From Rhizophagus clarus (lineage: Eukaryota > Glomeromycota > Glomeromycetes > Glomerales > Glomeraceae), in assembly GCA_015698045.1 (NCBI GenBank), contig BLAL01000291.1, positions 248,001 to 312,000 on the forward strand: a stretch of 64,000 bases of DNA, given 5' to 3'. The first letter of the stretch is position 1, and the number at the start of each line of letters is the position of its first letter. The translations under genes and the position numbers were made by a program. The notes under the pieces were generated by a model. It saw only the letters and a program-made list of their open reading frames with translations. It had not been told where the DNA came from and made no database searches. This document shows, piece after piece, positions 1-10,609 of the stretch.

Positions 1-1010
1 AAGGGGAAAGTGTTGTTTAACTTGTTTAATTTTAATTGTAGGAATGTACCTAACAGTCCTTTTTCTTTACTTTAGGATCGTTCTTTCAGGACATAAATTC
101 TGTTGAAATGAAATAAAAACAGCCTCCTAGACAAACTTGAACTTAGAATGTAAGGAATAGAGAAAGGGGAGTTTTTTTAAATATTAAAGAAACGTACTGA
201 TGTTTCTTTATTTGTATTAGGTTGTCAGACTCCTTGGACAAACCCAGACTTTAGAATGTTAGTTGGAAAAGGGAGAGGTGATTTTTTTAATATTAAAGAA
301 ACATTACTAACGTTTCTTTTTCTCTTTTTTTATTGAAGACAGCTTAGTTTATTTTTTTTTCATTATTGTAGGGTTGCCAGACGGAAAATATGACCAGACT
401 TTTGAAATTGAAGTAAGAGGATCAAGGGAAAGAGCTTTGTTATTTTTTTTAATAAATCTAACCAGTTTGTTTTTTTTTCTTTTCTGTAGGGTTGCTAGAC
501 AAAAAACACGACCAGATTTTTGAAATTAAGGTAAAAGAAGACTGGAAGGGTCTATTATTATTATTATTATTATTAATAAATTTAATTAATTTTTTTTTGT
601 AGGTATTGCCGGACAAATTATGAACCAGACTTTGGGCAAAAGATAAATGGGAAGGGGCTTTTTCAAACTTTTTTTAGTAACATTTTTAATGTTACTTTCT
701 TTTTTTTTGTAAATATCAATATTGCTGGATGAATCATACGAACTGGACTTTAGGTGAAAGGTAAATGGGAAGGGAAGGGTTTTTTTTAATCTTTTTTAGT
801 AACGTTTTTAACATTACTTTTTTTTCTTTCTTTTTTTGTAGGTATTGGCTTAGGTTTCTTGTATATGGATTGCACTCTGATCAGTAAGTTTCGAAAATGA
901 AAGCTTTGAAAACTACTTTTTTAAATCGTTTTTTAAAAATTTTAATTAATTTTTCTTTCTTTCTTTTGTAAGTGCTGGCTTCAGTTACTTGTGGATATTG
1001 GACTGGTAAA
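1..1010 (+). repeat. Degenerate tandem array of splice-framed modules (array A)
   Basis: At least seven related units of roughly 115-125 bp follow one another. Each has a T-rich tract ending in TAG (or GAAG), a short more mixed segment with the core TTGCCAGAC...GACCAGACTTT (near 222, 373, 491, 606 and 721), then a GTAAG/GTAAA-like run and a new T-rich tract. A TTTAGTAAC...GTTAC inverted pair recurs in the T-rich part. The arrangement resembles 40-60 nt mini-exons between short introns, but I found no reading frame kept across units. The left edge is cut by the window. Confidence 0.6.
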
Positions 1011-1375
1011 AATATAATACCAAATGATTTATTATTTTTGTTTTTTTAAATTTTAACACAGTTTTTATAAAATAAGATTTATTAAATATATTAAATAAAT
1101 AAAATTACAAATTAAAATATTGTTATAGTAAACGACTCTATTTATCTATTATTGACCAATCAAAATTTGGCCTGATCTTTATGCACATGATCTGATCTTA
1201 ACATGCATAAATTATTAAACGCGTTTTGTTTATTTTTTCAAATACACTCACTCTATTTCTGCTTTCTCCTTACTCTTTTTACAAGTACATTTTATTTTTA
1301 TGATTATTGTGTTTTTGGCATTGTATTATTTTACTCTTTAGTATTACTAACACTATACTTCTTTTTTTTTTAATA

Positions 1376-1555
1376 TTTATTAATGTTATTTCTTTTATAT
1401 TTACTAATATTATTTCTTTTATATTTACTAATGTTATTTCTTTTATATTTACTAATATTATTTCTTTTATATTTACTAATGTTATTTCTTTTATATTTAG
1501 TATTTACTAATATTATTTCTTTTATATTTACTAATGTTTTTTTATATTTATTAAT
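1376..1555. repeat. 24-bp minisatellite
   Basis: About seven head-to-tail copies of a 24-bp unit of the form TTACTAATRTTATTTCTTTTATAT, alternating A and G at one position. The open frames here (repeats of NVISFIFT/NIISFIFT) are products of the repeat and not a gene. Confidence 0.85.
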
Positions 1556-1784
1556 GTTCTTTTATATTTATATTTTACTAACATTATCACGTATTTTTCT
1601 TTTTTTTTATATATATATTCATATTACTAACTTTTTATATTTGTACTTTACTATACTAACTTTAAAAAATTATGAATGTTTTTTATTTTAGATATTAATT
1701 ATTTAATAATATTACACTTTTAATAAATATTATATACTGTAATAAATTTATTATTAGTTATATGGTTAATAAAAAGTTATCAAT

Positions 1785-2425
1785 TGCCATCAATAAACTA
1801 CCAATCGGTCATCATCAAATGGCCATCAAATGACCATCAAATTAACCATAAAATAACCATAAAATGTAACCATCAAATTGACCATAAAATGACCATTGAT
1901 TGACCATCGATTGATCATCAAATTGACCATAAAATGACCATCAAATGACCATCAAATTAACCTATAAAATGACCATCAATTGACCATTAAATTGACTATA
2001 AATGCCCATCAAATGGCCATCAAATTGACCATAAAATGACCATTGACTGACTATCGATTGATCATTAAATTGACCATAAAATGACCATCAAATGACCATT
2101 AAATTGACCTATAAAATGACCATCAATTGACTATTAAATTGACCATAAATGCCCATCAAATTGGCCTCAATTAATTATTAATTAACCATAAAATGACCAT
2201 CGATTAACTATTAATTGACCATCAATTGACCATCAAACCATCAATTGACCATTAATTGACCATCAATCAACCATCAATCAACTATCAATCAGGCTAGCTG
2301 ATTGGTAGCCGATTAGTGTCAGATTTTGACAGAAATTGGCCATCAATTGGACAGGCCGATTGGTATCAAATTGAATAAATCAGATACCAATCAACCATCA
2401 ATCAGGTACCCGATTGATGACTGAT
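1785..2425. repeat. Satellite of GACCATCAAAT-like short units
   Basis: About 640 bp built from diverged 10-12 bp units around GACCATCAAAT / GACCATAAAAT / TTGACCATCAA, decaying rightward into CCATCAATCA and GATTGGTA variants. No coding potential or terminal structure was seen. Confidence 0.8.
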
Positions 2426-2455
2426 TGATATCTGATTTGATATCTTTCGACTTGT

Positions 2456-3160
2456 GTAAACTTATGTGATATTACAGTCAAAATATTTTAAGAATTTATA
2501 GTCTTGTAAACTCATGTAATATTATGGTCAAAATATTTTAAGAATTTACAGTCTCGTAAATTTATGTGATATTATGGTCAAAATATTTTGAGAATTTACA
2601 GTTTCATAAACTTACATGATATTATGATCAAAATATTTCAAGAATTTACGATCTCATAAATTTACATAATATTATAGTTAAGGTTACCTGCTAAAATTAG
2701 GTAGTTTAGGCCAAGGCCGAAACTTTTTTGTAACTGAAAGTTTAGGTAATTAAAAGTAAATTTGTCAAAATTATAATGCCGAAATTATTACCAAAATGCC
2801 AAAATTTGGCCAAAATTATAAGCCAGCTTTAATATCATAATTCTGGCTAAATAAAAAATCAATATAGAAATTTCCTTTTTTAGATTCTTGTGTAATTATT
2901 GTGCAATACAATTTTCCAATTTTACTGGAAATAAAAATTTCCTTTTTTGGATATTTGTGTAATGTCACGTGACTTAATGCCGTAATTTCAGCTGATTTTT
3001 AATTTTGACCAAAATTAAGAATAGTTTTGGCTTTAGTTTCAGAATGGATTTGATTGGCCAAAATCTTTCAGAATTTCCTTTTTAGTTTTGGCAGGCAATC
3101 TTAATTATAGTCAAAATATTTTGAAAATTTATCATTTCATAAACTTACATAATTTTATAG
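2456..3160. repeat. 50-bp tandem repeat, interrupted by a hAT miniature element
   Basis: Unit starts at 2456, 2506, 2556, 2606 and 2656 show an exact 50-bp period (core TATGGTCAAAATATTTTAAG). The fifth unit stops at 2678 and resumes at 3112 with TCAAAATATTTTGAAAATTT, so 2679-3111 is an insertion plus its target duplication. Confidence 0.85.
2679..3103. mobile_element. Non-autonomous hAT element (MITE, 425 bp)
   Basis: The ends are inverted repeats: TAAGGTTACCTGC on the left, and on the right the complement of TAAGATTGCCTGCC. An identical 8-bp ATTATAGT lies on both sides (2671-2678 and 3104-3111), the target duplication length of hAT transposases. Internal GCCGAAA/AAATGCC motifs recall the subterminal GCCGAAAC repeats of the larger hAT at 7270-10601, so the two probably belong to one family. 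No coding sequence. Confidence 0.85.
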
Positions 3161-3186
3161 TATTATTAGTATCATTAGTAAACCAT

Positions 3187-3626
3187 CACTAAATCTCGCA
3201 GTAATTCAATAGTATAATTTTTAATGAAAAAAAATTAGAATGAATACCTCAGTATATAAAAAAAACTAAACAATTATGGGGAAACAAATAATTTTTATAC
3301 TTATGTAGAAATAATATATATGAACGTAAAATTTCTTAATTTTTTTAAGTGATAAAGTTTAGAAATGTGAAAAATATTTTACAGATAATTATCACATTAT
3401 GCAGATTATTAAAAATTAGTATTATATGATTAAAAAATATATTTATTTACAAAATACTTATTTATTTGATTAAAATAGGATACTATATGAACAATACCAT
3501 GCTGCATAGACTCTATAGTTACAAAATTATATAATTTTACTAATTTTAAGTGAGAACATCCATATAAATATAAATTTCTTTTAGATTTAAAATTGTATCA
3601 TTGAATCAATGCGAGATTTAGCAGTG
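3187..3626. mobile_element. Inverted-repeat miniature element with CACT ends
   Basis: Left end CACTAAATCTCGCAGTAATT and right end (complement) CACTGCTAAATCTCGCATTG match over about 35 bp with one small gap. The 440-bp interior is A+T-rich and non-coding. The CACT start suggests the CACTA superfamily, but flanking 3-mers (CAT and TGT) do not form a clear duplication. Confidence 0.55.
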
Positions 3627-3849
3627 TGTCTGTTAATACTTTTACTAACAACAGGGTCTATAAACAAAAATATTTATTTATTACTTTATAAATAAATTAT
3701 TATGTAAATTTACATATTACCTGTCCATAACAAAGTCCTTGATCTGACGTATAATCATTTGATTTTTCAGAATTCATCAAAATAACTATGTTGCTAAACC
3801 ATAATTTATTGTGATAACTATTTGTTGCACGCATTATAGTATCATTTTT

Positions 3850-5335
3850 TAGTATAACTATTCCATATATATTTATTTAGATTTCACTAGTAATCATAAA
3901 GTCATCAAATAAATCTAGATATGAATCCAAACAACATACAAATTTACTGAAACTAATCTGCATTTTATTATCTACAGAATTTTTATTTTCTTTAAAAAAT
4001 ATATTTGCATCTTGTAAAGAAAACTCAAAAAGCTTTGCAAAAAATTTGCAAGTATGAGATAATTTTGTTAAATTCACTAACTATTGAGACATTCTAATAG
4101 ATATTGCTTGTCATTTTATCTATTAATTTAATTTTTGAGTTTAGTTAAATAAATTTTAAATACTTACAGTTTGTAAAAGCTGAGGTTTGACATTTTTCTT
4201 ATTGCTAATTTGGTAGGGTATTTTAACAAAATACTTGTGAAGACTTTTGTAAATCTCTGTAGTATAACCATTTACTGAACCATAAAATCATATTGAGTCA
4301 ATAATATAGTATATTCACGAATGCAATTTAGGTAACTTCAAATTAAAAGGAGAAATAAATTTAAAAGACTTGATAAACATTTATGTTCATCTATATATTG
4401 CATTCTAAAATTTTAAATGTTAGTTAATTTACGCTTTAATTTTACCAAAATTTTAACTTGCAATTGACCACAGCCCATTAAAAAAAATCTTAATGCTAGG
4501 AAAATATGGAATTATTGCTAAATGACGGTCTACTTCCAATTTTAAGATCTCAAATATGAAATTAATTTGATAATAAAATAAATCCAAATCTAAATAGTGC
4601 ATTCTGTCAAAAATAGTAGCAAGTAAATATTCATATTTCTTGATAATATAAATATTTTATAATTAATATAAATATATGTTGTTATAATTATTTCTGCTTT
4701 TGTGTACTTATGGCAAATCCCAAAAAAAATTAAGTATAGATTCTATGCAAATAGATTTTTGTGTATTATTTTCAAAATGTTTACGCGTTTTATCATGAGT
4801 TTTTGGTATTACATCATTAAATGATAAGTTTATATTTGCAAGATCATTCTTTTTAACTAAACAAAGGTGACATAAAAGGCTTGAATTGGAAGATTTATAA
4901 ACTATACAAAAACTTGCAGCTTCTGGCTAATCTGTAATAATAGTTGAAACTTTAGGATAAAACCAGATATTTTTATTGTTTACACAAAGGTCTATACCAT
5001 CTTTTAACAGAATAATTAGTTCTAATAAATGACATAAAGATTTATGAAAAGTTTTACAAACAAGTTTTTTATTTGCAGCTTCTAAAATTGGTAAATATCC
5101 AAAAAGTTGCTTTGCATCCTGTTTATTACAATGCCATATTGGGATATTACCTAATGTAATATATATTGGATGCAATTGATTTTTTCCCAATGTATCTATA
5201 ATTATTGCATCTGAATATAAGATAATCAATAATAATTTGGAACCAGTTAGTAAGGATTCTTGCGTAATCTTCTACTATTTTTCAGTATTTTGTTCTCTGT
5301 AAATACTTTCTCCATTATGCTATTAATAATATAAA
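3850..5335 (-). pseudogene. Plavaka-type transposase relic
   Basis: The minus strand from about 5230 to 4690 reads as a Plavaka-family DDE transposase of fungi, with segments such as HPIYITLGNIPIWHCNKQD, FGYLPILEA and, after a stop at about 4928, PEAASFCIVYKSSNSSLLCH. That is the block where related proteins carry the catalytic core and a CxxC-like pair (CHLC). A second fragment at 4077-3877 (start MNLTKLSHTCKFFAKLF) may be a C-terminal remnant. Several stops and frameshifts separate the parts, so it cannot encode an active enzyme. The family call rests on remembered motifs; the order of blocks supports one decayed gene. Confidence 0.6.
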
Positions 5336-5366
5336 TATATATATTTCAAAATAAATATTATTTTTT

Positions 5367-5484
5367 GGTAAATGATTGGACCAATTTATGATTGGAAGTA
5401 TTCATAATTAGTTAGAAGTGATTATTTTTTGTAATCCTCTCTTAACTTAATAAAATGATCGTATATTATCAACACCAAAAAAAA
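5367..5484 (+). mobile_element. 5'-truncated retroposon tail with poly(A) and target duplication
   Basis: The 118-bp segment ends in AATAAAATGATCG...TATCAACACC followed by an A run. AAATAAATATTATTTTT occurs just before it (5349-5365) and again at the A-run edge (5485-5501), a 17-bp target duplication. The same tail formula (AATAAA...TATCAACGCC-A(n)) occurs at 23937-24083. I interpret both as 3' ends of a LINE-type or LINE-mobilised element. Confidence 0.75.
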
Positions 5485-5788
5485 AAATAAATATTATTTT
5501 TATTTTTATTTTTATTTTTTAAACAAGATGAAGAAAAATATAAAGAGATTTAAAACGAATACTCAAATGAGTTAGTCTGTGGTAAAGTTTTGGCTAAACA
5601 TCTGTAACCAAATACAGAAGATAAAAAAGCTAAACTATAATACTAGCTCCTAACAGATGACCCAACAAACATTCACACACATTCTCTATAAACCCCCTTG
5701 GTATACTACAACTTATGTGAAATCCCTTACAGTCCTGTGCAATAAAGCACCTTACCTCTTCTAAAGAAGCTTCATCAAGTAGACCATG

Positions 5789-5974
5789 CTATAGATGCCA
5801 CCCAAATCCAAAATAATTTGGAATTATGGCAGCCCAAATGTACAAATCCAAATTAATTTACAAATTACATATATAAATTTTATAATTTGTACATTTAGGA
5901 TTTGGGAATTATGGCTGTCAAAATGTATAAATTAATTTGGGATTTACTTAAAATAATTTGGGTGGCATCTATAG
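5789..5974. mobile_element. MITE, 186 bp
   Basis: A perfect 19-bp inverted repeat, CTATAGATGCCACCCAAAT, bounds the segment (5789-5807 and complement at 5956-5974). The arms continue imperfectly inward around AATAATTTGG and AATTATGGC. Because CTATAG is itself palindromic, the exact edge and target duplication (TA, TATA or longer) cannot be fixed. Confidence 0.75.
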
Positions 5975-6984
5975 ATCATACCAAATCTTAAATCCCAATT
6001 TTCTATCAAGGGAGAAAAATATTAACAACTTATCACCACTAACACTTCACACCAACAGAAAAAGAATGTATAATCCAACGTAACTAGAATTGTTACAAAA
6101 ATATAATATCTAGATTAGGAAAATAAGTTACATGGCCAAGATTCAGAGAGTATTCTGAAACCTTATTTCAAAAGAAAAGGGGCCACAATGCAAAAGCCTG
6201 GTAAAATAAAAAATAAAATAAAATAAAAATAACAAAATTACATAAAAAAAGATAATATAAAATTTCTAGGAATTTGTAAAAACAAAAAAGGAATTTAATT
6301 ATAAATAAACCTAGAAATATAATAAAAGAGTGTAATCTATAAATAACCATTTTCTGTTACCATAAGATGTAGGAAGTTCAGTACCAGTCTTGACTTTTAA
6401 AAATAGCTAATATCGTAGAGATCTTTCTTCTTCAATATAAAGTCATCATGATATCAAGTAAATCATCTGTCTACACTATTCGAAGTAGAGACACGTTATG
6501 AAATCCAAATAATGATAGCAAATTTATAGTATGATGTGAGCAAATTTATAAAAAAAAAAGATAAAATCTCACTTTTATAAGCAAATTTTTCATCTTTTTA
6601 TTTATATTTTTATTTAAACAATTATCATCTAACTGAAATACTTGTCATAAAACAGATTCAAACAATACAAAGGAGAACCTAAGTAAGCATCGATAGTCAG
6701 TCAAACCATTGTTCTTAAAAAATTAAGATACTAAATTGGTTATCGCAAGTATCTCTGTTAAAAGTTAAAGCTAAGCTAAAACAAGCAACGCCGCCCTGCA
6801 AGACAACAATTTATAGCTCCTCAAAAATAAATTGTAATCATTTCCACCAGAAGCCTCAACACCTTAAAATGACTAAACTCTATAAATGTTCATTGCTTAG
6901 CAGACTTACTCAAACAAATGAACAAAAACAAAAATAAAAAAGAAAAAAAAAAAAATAAAAAAACGCTAACTACTAAATATTAAA
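5975..6984. other. Unassigned A+T-rich stretch
   Basis: No gene, inverted-repeat element or RNA gene is recognised. It lies downstream of the minus-strand RRM-like relic that ends near 6985 and could include its decayed 3' sequence. A-rich runs occur at about 6205-6240 and 6925-6965. Confidence 0.4.
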
Positions 6985-7261
6985 TTAATAATTGTAATAA
7001 GAGTTTGATGATATCCTTTTTATCCTGAGGCTTCTTGTCAGAGGACTTCTTTGATTTCTTCTTGTTTTTTGACTTTTTGAAAGTCTTCTTAGTATCCTTC
7101 GCAGGTTTATTTGATTTAGTAGGGCGTGTTTTGGATGGAACAGTCTTCTTGTCCTTCTTGGACGGCTTTGAAGGGATAGAGGAAGACTTGGACTTGTTGG
7201 TGAAAACCTTGGAGTTAGCAGAAGAGGGAGCTTTACACCATGGATGAGAGTAGTCTTAATC
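6985..7261 (-). pseudogene. 3' part of RRM-like relic gene (Lys/Ser-rich tail)
   Basis: The minus strand reads a lysine-rich tail (SSIPSKPSKKDKKTVPSKTR, then KSKNKKKSKKSSDKKPQDKK) ending in DIIKLLLQLLI and a stop near 6985. The frame runs straight into the hAT insertion at 7270. The upstream part resumes at 10610, so this is one gene cut in two. A plus-strand open frame over the same bases is only its shadow. Confidence 0.65.
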
Positions 7262-7796
7262 GTTATAGTTAAGGTTGCTTGCCGAAACTAGTGAGTTTCG
7301 GCATGCCGAAACTGCTGAAACTGCCGAAACTAGGTTTTGGCAAGCAGCCAAAAATGCCGAAATGCCGAAACTGCCGAAACTGCTGAAATGCCGAAACAGT
7401 TTCGGCATTTTGGCATAGTTTCGGCATAATATATATTAATACTTTAATATAGTTTCGGCATAGTTTCATTTTTCTAATAATGTAATTAGTGTAACAAAAT
7501 AAAATTCAGCCACCACATGACACACAACCAATCATATCTGACGGTCATTCAGGAAATGATCTGACATCATTAATATCAAAGATAATCAGTTACTTTTCGT
7601 CCTTTAACTCCTTTAACTCCTTTTTTTATTTATCATTTTACTGTTATAATCCCCAACTGTTACGGCTATACCTTGAAATTTGAACCAAATCATATGATTA
7701 TCTGTTATGGATTTTTTAAATTACTTCGTGTTTGCCTTGCATTACTTTTTTTACTTAAACACGTACAAAATAAAAAAACTTTATACACATTTCAAT

Positions 7797-8656
7797 ATGA
7801 CCAGCACTTTAGACTTAGAAAAAAATAAAAATAAAGGTGGTAGGCCTCCCAGCTCTACCTGGGAGGATGCTATTAGAGGAAATCCCGTTGGTTCAGGAAA
7901 ATATCATGCCACTTGTAAATATTGTAATTTTTCATGGTCACGAGGTGATATATCAAAACTTGAAGAGCACTTTGCGAACCACTGCTCGGAAGCTTCAGGA
8001 CCCATTGTTAGAAAATATTTGAATAAAATATTAGAGCGTGAAGATAAAGTTAATAAAAAAAGAAAAATTGTTGGGAGTAATCAGTTAAATATTACAGACT
8101 ACCATGATTTCACAAAAATTCCTGATGGTAGAGTAACTAGGATTAATCGTGCCTTGGCTAAATTTTTCGTTGCATGTGGTATTTCATTCCGGATAGTCAA
8201 GCACCCTTTTTTTATTAACTTTGTAAAGGAGCTTAATTCTTCGTATGAGCTGCCAACCAGAGAATTTTTGTCAGATCAGTTACTTGAGCGGGAATTATCA
8301 ATGGTGAACTCAACTGTCACATCCGTCATTGAAAATGGAGCTAATTTGACTTTAGGTTTTTAATACTTTTTTTATACTTTTTTAAAACAATATTCTGTGT
8401 TGTCCTAATAGAACATGTATGGATCGATAAATTTGTTGATTTGTCACACAAATTAATAATTGAAGAAATTGGAGAGATCCCAGACGACATTTTAGATGAA
8501 TCTGAAGAAGAATACGAAAAAATTAATACAGATGATGGCAATGATGATGAGCAAGAAAGTGAACAAGAAAGCGATGGGGGAGGAAATTTTGATTATAATG
8601 TAGAGGATTTATTGAATGAATTCATCAATGTAGATGATGTAGATGAAAAAGAATAA
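7797..8656 (+). pseudogene. Internally deleted BED-finger hAT transposase
   Basis: From the ATG at 7797 the frame encodes KNKGGRPPSSTWEDAIRG and a BED-type finger, CKYCNFSW...HFANHC. It continues through the conserved N-terminal region (INRALAKFFVACGIS, FRIVKHPFFINFVKEL) to ...NLTLG at a donor-like GTTTTT near 8358. In full relatives (compare 14378-16702) that point is followed by the LDGWT catalytic exon. Here it is followed after about 60 bp by only an acidic tail (DDDEQESEQES-like, ending DDVDEKE, stop 8656). The DDE core and the C-terminal dimerisation domain are absent, a deletion of about 400 residues relative to those proteins. Confidence 0.75.
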
Positions 8657-9334
8657 TTTTTTCTTTATTTTTAGAAAATCATTATAACAATAATTCTTTT
8701 ATTAATAAAGTAAATTTGTAAATAAGTTTATAATTATATTGATTTATTTAAGAGTTTAAATTAAAAAATTTTTGTGTGACGAAATTTAAACAACACCGAC
8801 GTGATGCAAACGAACTCTTTCGATCTTGTTCAATTTGTGTTCGATTTGTGTTTGATTTGTGCTGATAATTCTGGTAAAATTTCGCTCGTTTTAGCCAAAT
8901 TTTGTTAAATTTGTGTTGATTCGTGTTCAATGTGTGCTCTAAAGAAAGAGAAAGAAGTTAACAATTAAATTTTATCACACAGGGATGATGATTAGTAATT
9001 TTATATCGGTATTTGTTTAACGATGCAAGATGACTTTTTTATACAAATCACATTGTATGTATTATGCACTGATTTTTTTATTTTTTTTTAAGGGATGTAC
9101 AAAATATTCTGATTTTTTTTTAAAAAAAATGATTTTTTTTTAAGAACAAAGAGAATAAACAAAGATTTATTATTTTAAGGATGATATTTAAATTTAATGA
9201 TGCAAACTAATAAATCAGTATTTTGAAGAAAGGAAACAAAAAGGAATTGTCCAAATTTTATTTATAAAAGGATATTTTACGATTTACTCATCTCATTCTT
9301 TTTGCGTTTTTCCTCACATCTTAATTTTGTAAAT

Positions 9335-10036
9335 ATGCCCAATCGTCACTCTCATCGCCAGTCCCATCGTCACTCTCATCGCCAGCCCCATCGTCATTCT
9401 CATCGCCAGCCCCATCGCCAGCCTCGTCGCCACTCTCGTCCTATTCAATGGTTCGATGAATACACCGATTACTTGGTGGAAGAAAGAAGAAGAAGAAATG
9501 ACGAATTTCATAACGAATACAGGAGAGATCGATCGAGATTCTGGAGGTCAATCGCAAGAAGGTTCATATGTATAATATTTAATATGTTAAAATATGTTAA
9601 AAATAGAATTATTATCTTTAATCCAACTAATTCGTTCGTTTGAATCAGACTAAATCGTCATTTTAGAACTTCGAGGTTCACGGCACAACGATGCCACCAA
9701 AAATGGAGGAATCTTCTCAGGGAATACCATGTATGAAAAATATAATGGCAAAAAAAAATATTTGCTTAAAATTGAAAATATTTAACTAAATATTATTTCG
9801 TTTTTTGATATTTAGAGTTTTTGCCTTTATCGTAGCGGTGTCCCTGGAAGAAGATGGTCGCGTATCGGAGCAAGATATTATCGCACATTTAGATCGAGAT
9901 TTTGGGAAAGACGAGGTAATTATAAAATTTCTATAATTAAAGTTTATTCACATCTTAAATTAACCAATTTATTTTAGATACGCGACACGATCGTAGAAGG
10001 GCAAGAAACCTACCTACGTATTGTCACCGAAGATAA
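9335..10036 (+). CDS. SANT/Myb-like (trihelix-type) basic protein carried by a hAT element
   Basis: Four exons join in phase: 9335-9561, 9667-9730, 9816-9915, 9978-10036 (149 aa, stop TAA). The first 45 residues are His/Arg-rich (repeated HSHRQPHR). Then comes a domain resembling fungal SANT/Myb-like DNA-binding modules: WFDEYTDYLVEERRRRNDEF, FWRSIARR, CHQKWRNLLREY and, after a spacer, ARYYRTFRSRFWERR, with the spaced aromatics typical of such folds. A similar domain occurs in the CACTA element (51367-52080). A TATA-like TTTATAAAAG lies about 75 bp upstream. It may bind DNA, perhaps transposon ends, which is inference. Start chosen at the first ATG; an upstream TTG is in frame but unlikely in a eukaryote. 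Confidence 0.7.
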
Positions 10037-10061
10037 TTTATTAATTTTATTATATTATTTT

Positions 10062-10185
10062 ATAGTGAGTAGCTAGGCTCAGTCCGTACCAAATATCGGC
10101 TGGAGACTCACATTTTTTTTGGGCTGTGAATTGATACTGACGTCCACGTCGTACAGCCTAGGTACTATTTTTTAAAATAGTAGCG
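10062..10185. repeat. Imperfect inverted repeat near the cargo gene's 3' end
   Basis: AGTAGCTAGGCTCAGTCCGTACC at the left pairs roughly with the complement of the right side (AGTACCTAGGCTGTACGAC). It could be a hairpin or a tiny nested element; edges are uncertain. Confidence 0.3.
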
Positions 10186-10609
10186 AACAAGTATCAATAT
10201 TTTTTTTTTATCAAAATTAAATAAAATAAAAATAAAATGGTGAACTTTTTTAACTGGGATTTTATTTCTTTAGTGATAAATTTGAATTTAATTGCTAGTT
10301 TTTATCATTGGATTACGTATAATAAATACAATAAATAATTTAAATTTTAAAAAATAAATTTTTATCTGTCAGATACTATTAACATGACGAAAATATGCCG
10401 AAACTCTATTAAAATATTAGTATTACTTATGCCGAAACTATGTCAAAATGCCGAAACTGCCAAAACTGCCAAAATGCCGAAATGCCGAAATGCTGAAACA
10501 GTTTCGGCAGTTTCGGCAGTTTCGGCATTTCGGCATTTCGGCACTATGTATGAGTTTCGGCATTTCGCGTTAGGCCAGATGGGTTTCGGCAAGCAACCTT
10601 AGTTATAGT

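Larger units (their letters stand above)
7270..10601. mobile_element. hAT-type transposon, 3332 bp, with cargo gene
   Basis: The ends are inverted TAAGGTTGCTTGCCGAAAC and the 8-bp GTTATAGT is duplicated exactly (7262-7269 and 10602-10609). About 210 bp inside each end is densely packed with TGCCGAAA(C) and its complement, the subterminal clusters typical of hAT elements. It holds the N-terminal exon and the acidic C-terminal tail of a BED-finger hAT transposase (7797-8656) without the catalytic middle, and an unrelated four-exon SANT/Myb-like gene (9335-10036). As transposase is incomplete, it must be mobilised in trans if it still moves. It is inserted in the RRM-like relic gene. Confidence 0.9.

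Noticed and set aside
1307..1691. Open frames of repeated FTNVISFIFTNII as a membrane protein
   Set aside because: They are translations of a 24-bp minisatellite in two frames; no start context and no other coding signal.
1376..2680. Regular repeats as a CRISPR array
   Set aside because: Contiguous tandem repeats without unique spacers, in a eukaryotic context with no cas genes.
7035..7247. Plus-strand 70-aa frame
   Set aside because: It is the complement of the lysine-rich tail of the RRM-like relic, which has family resemblance on the minus strand.
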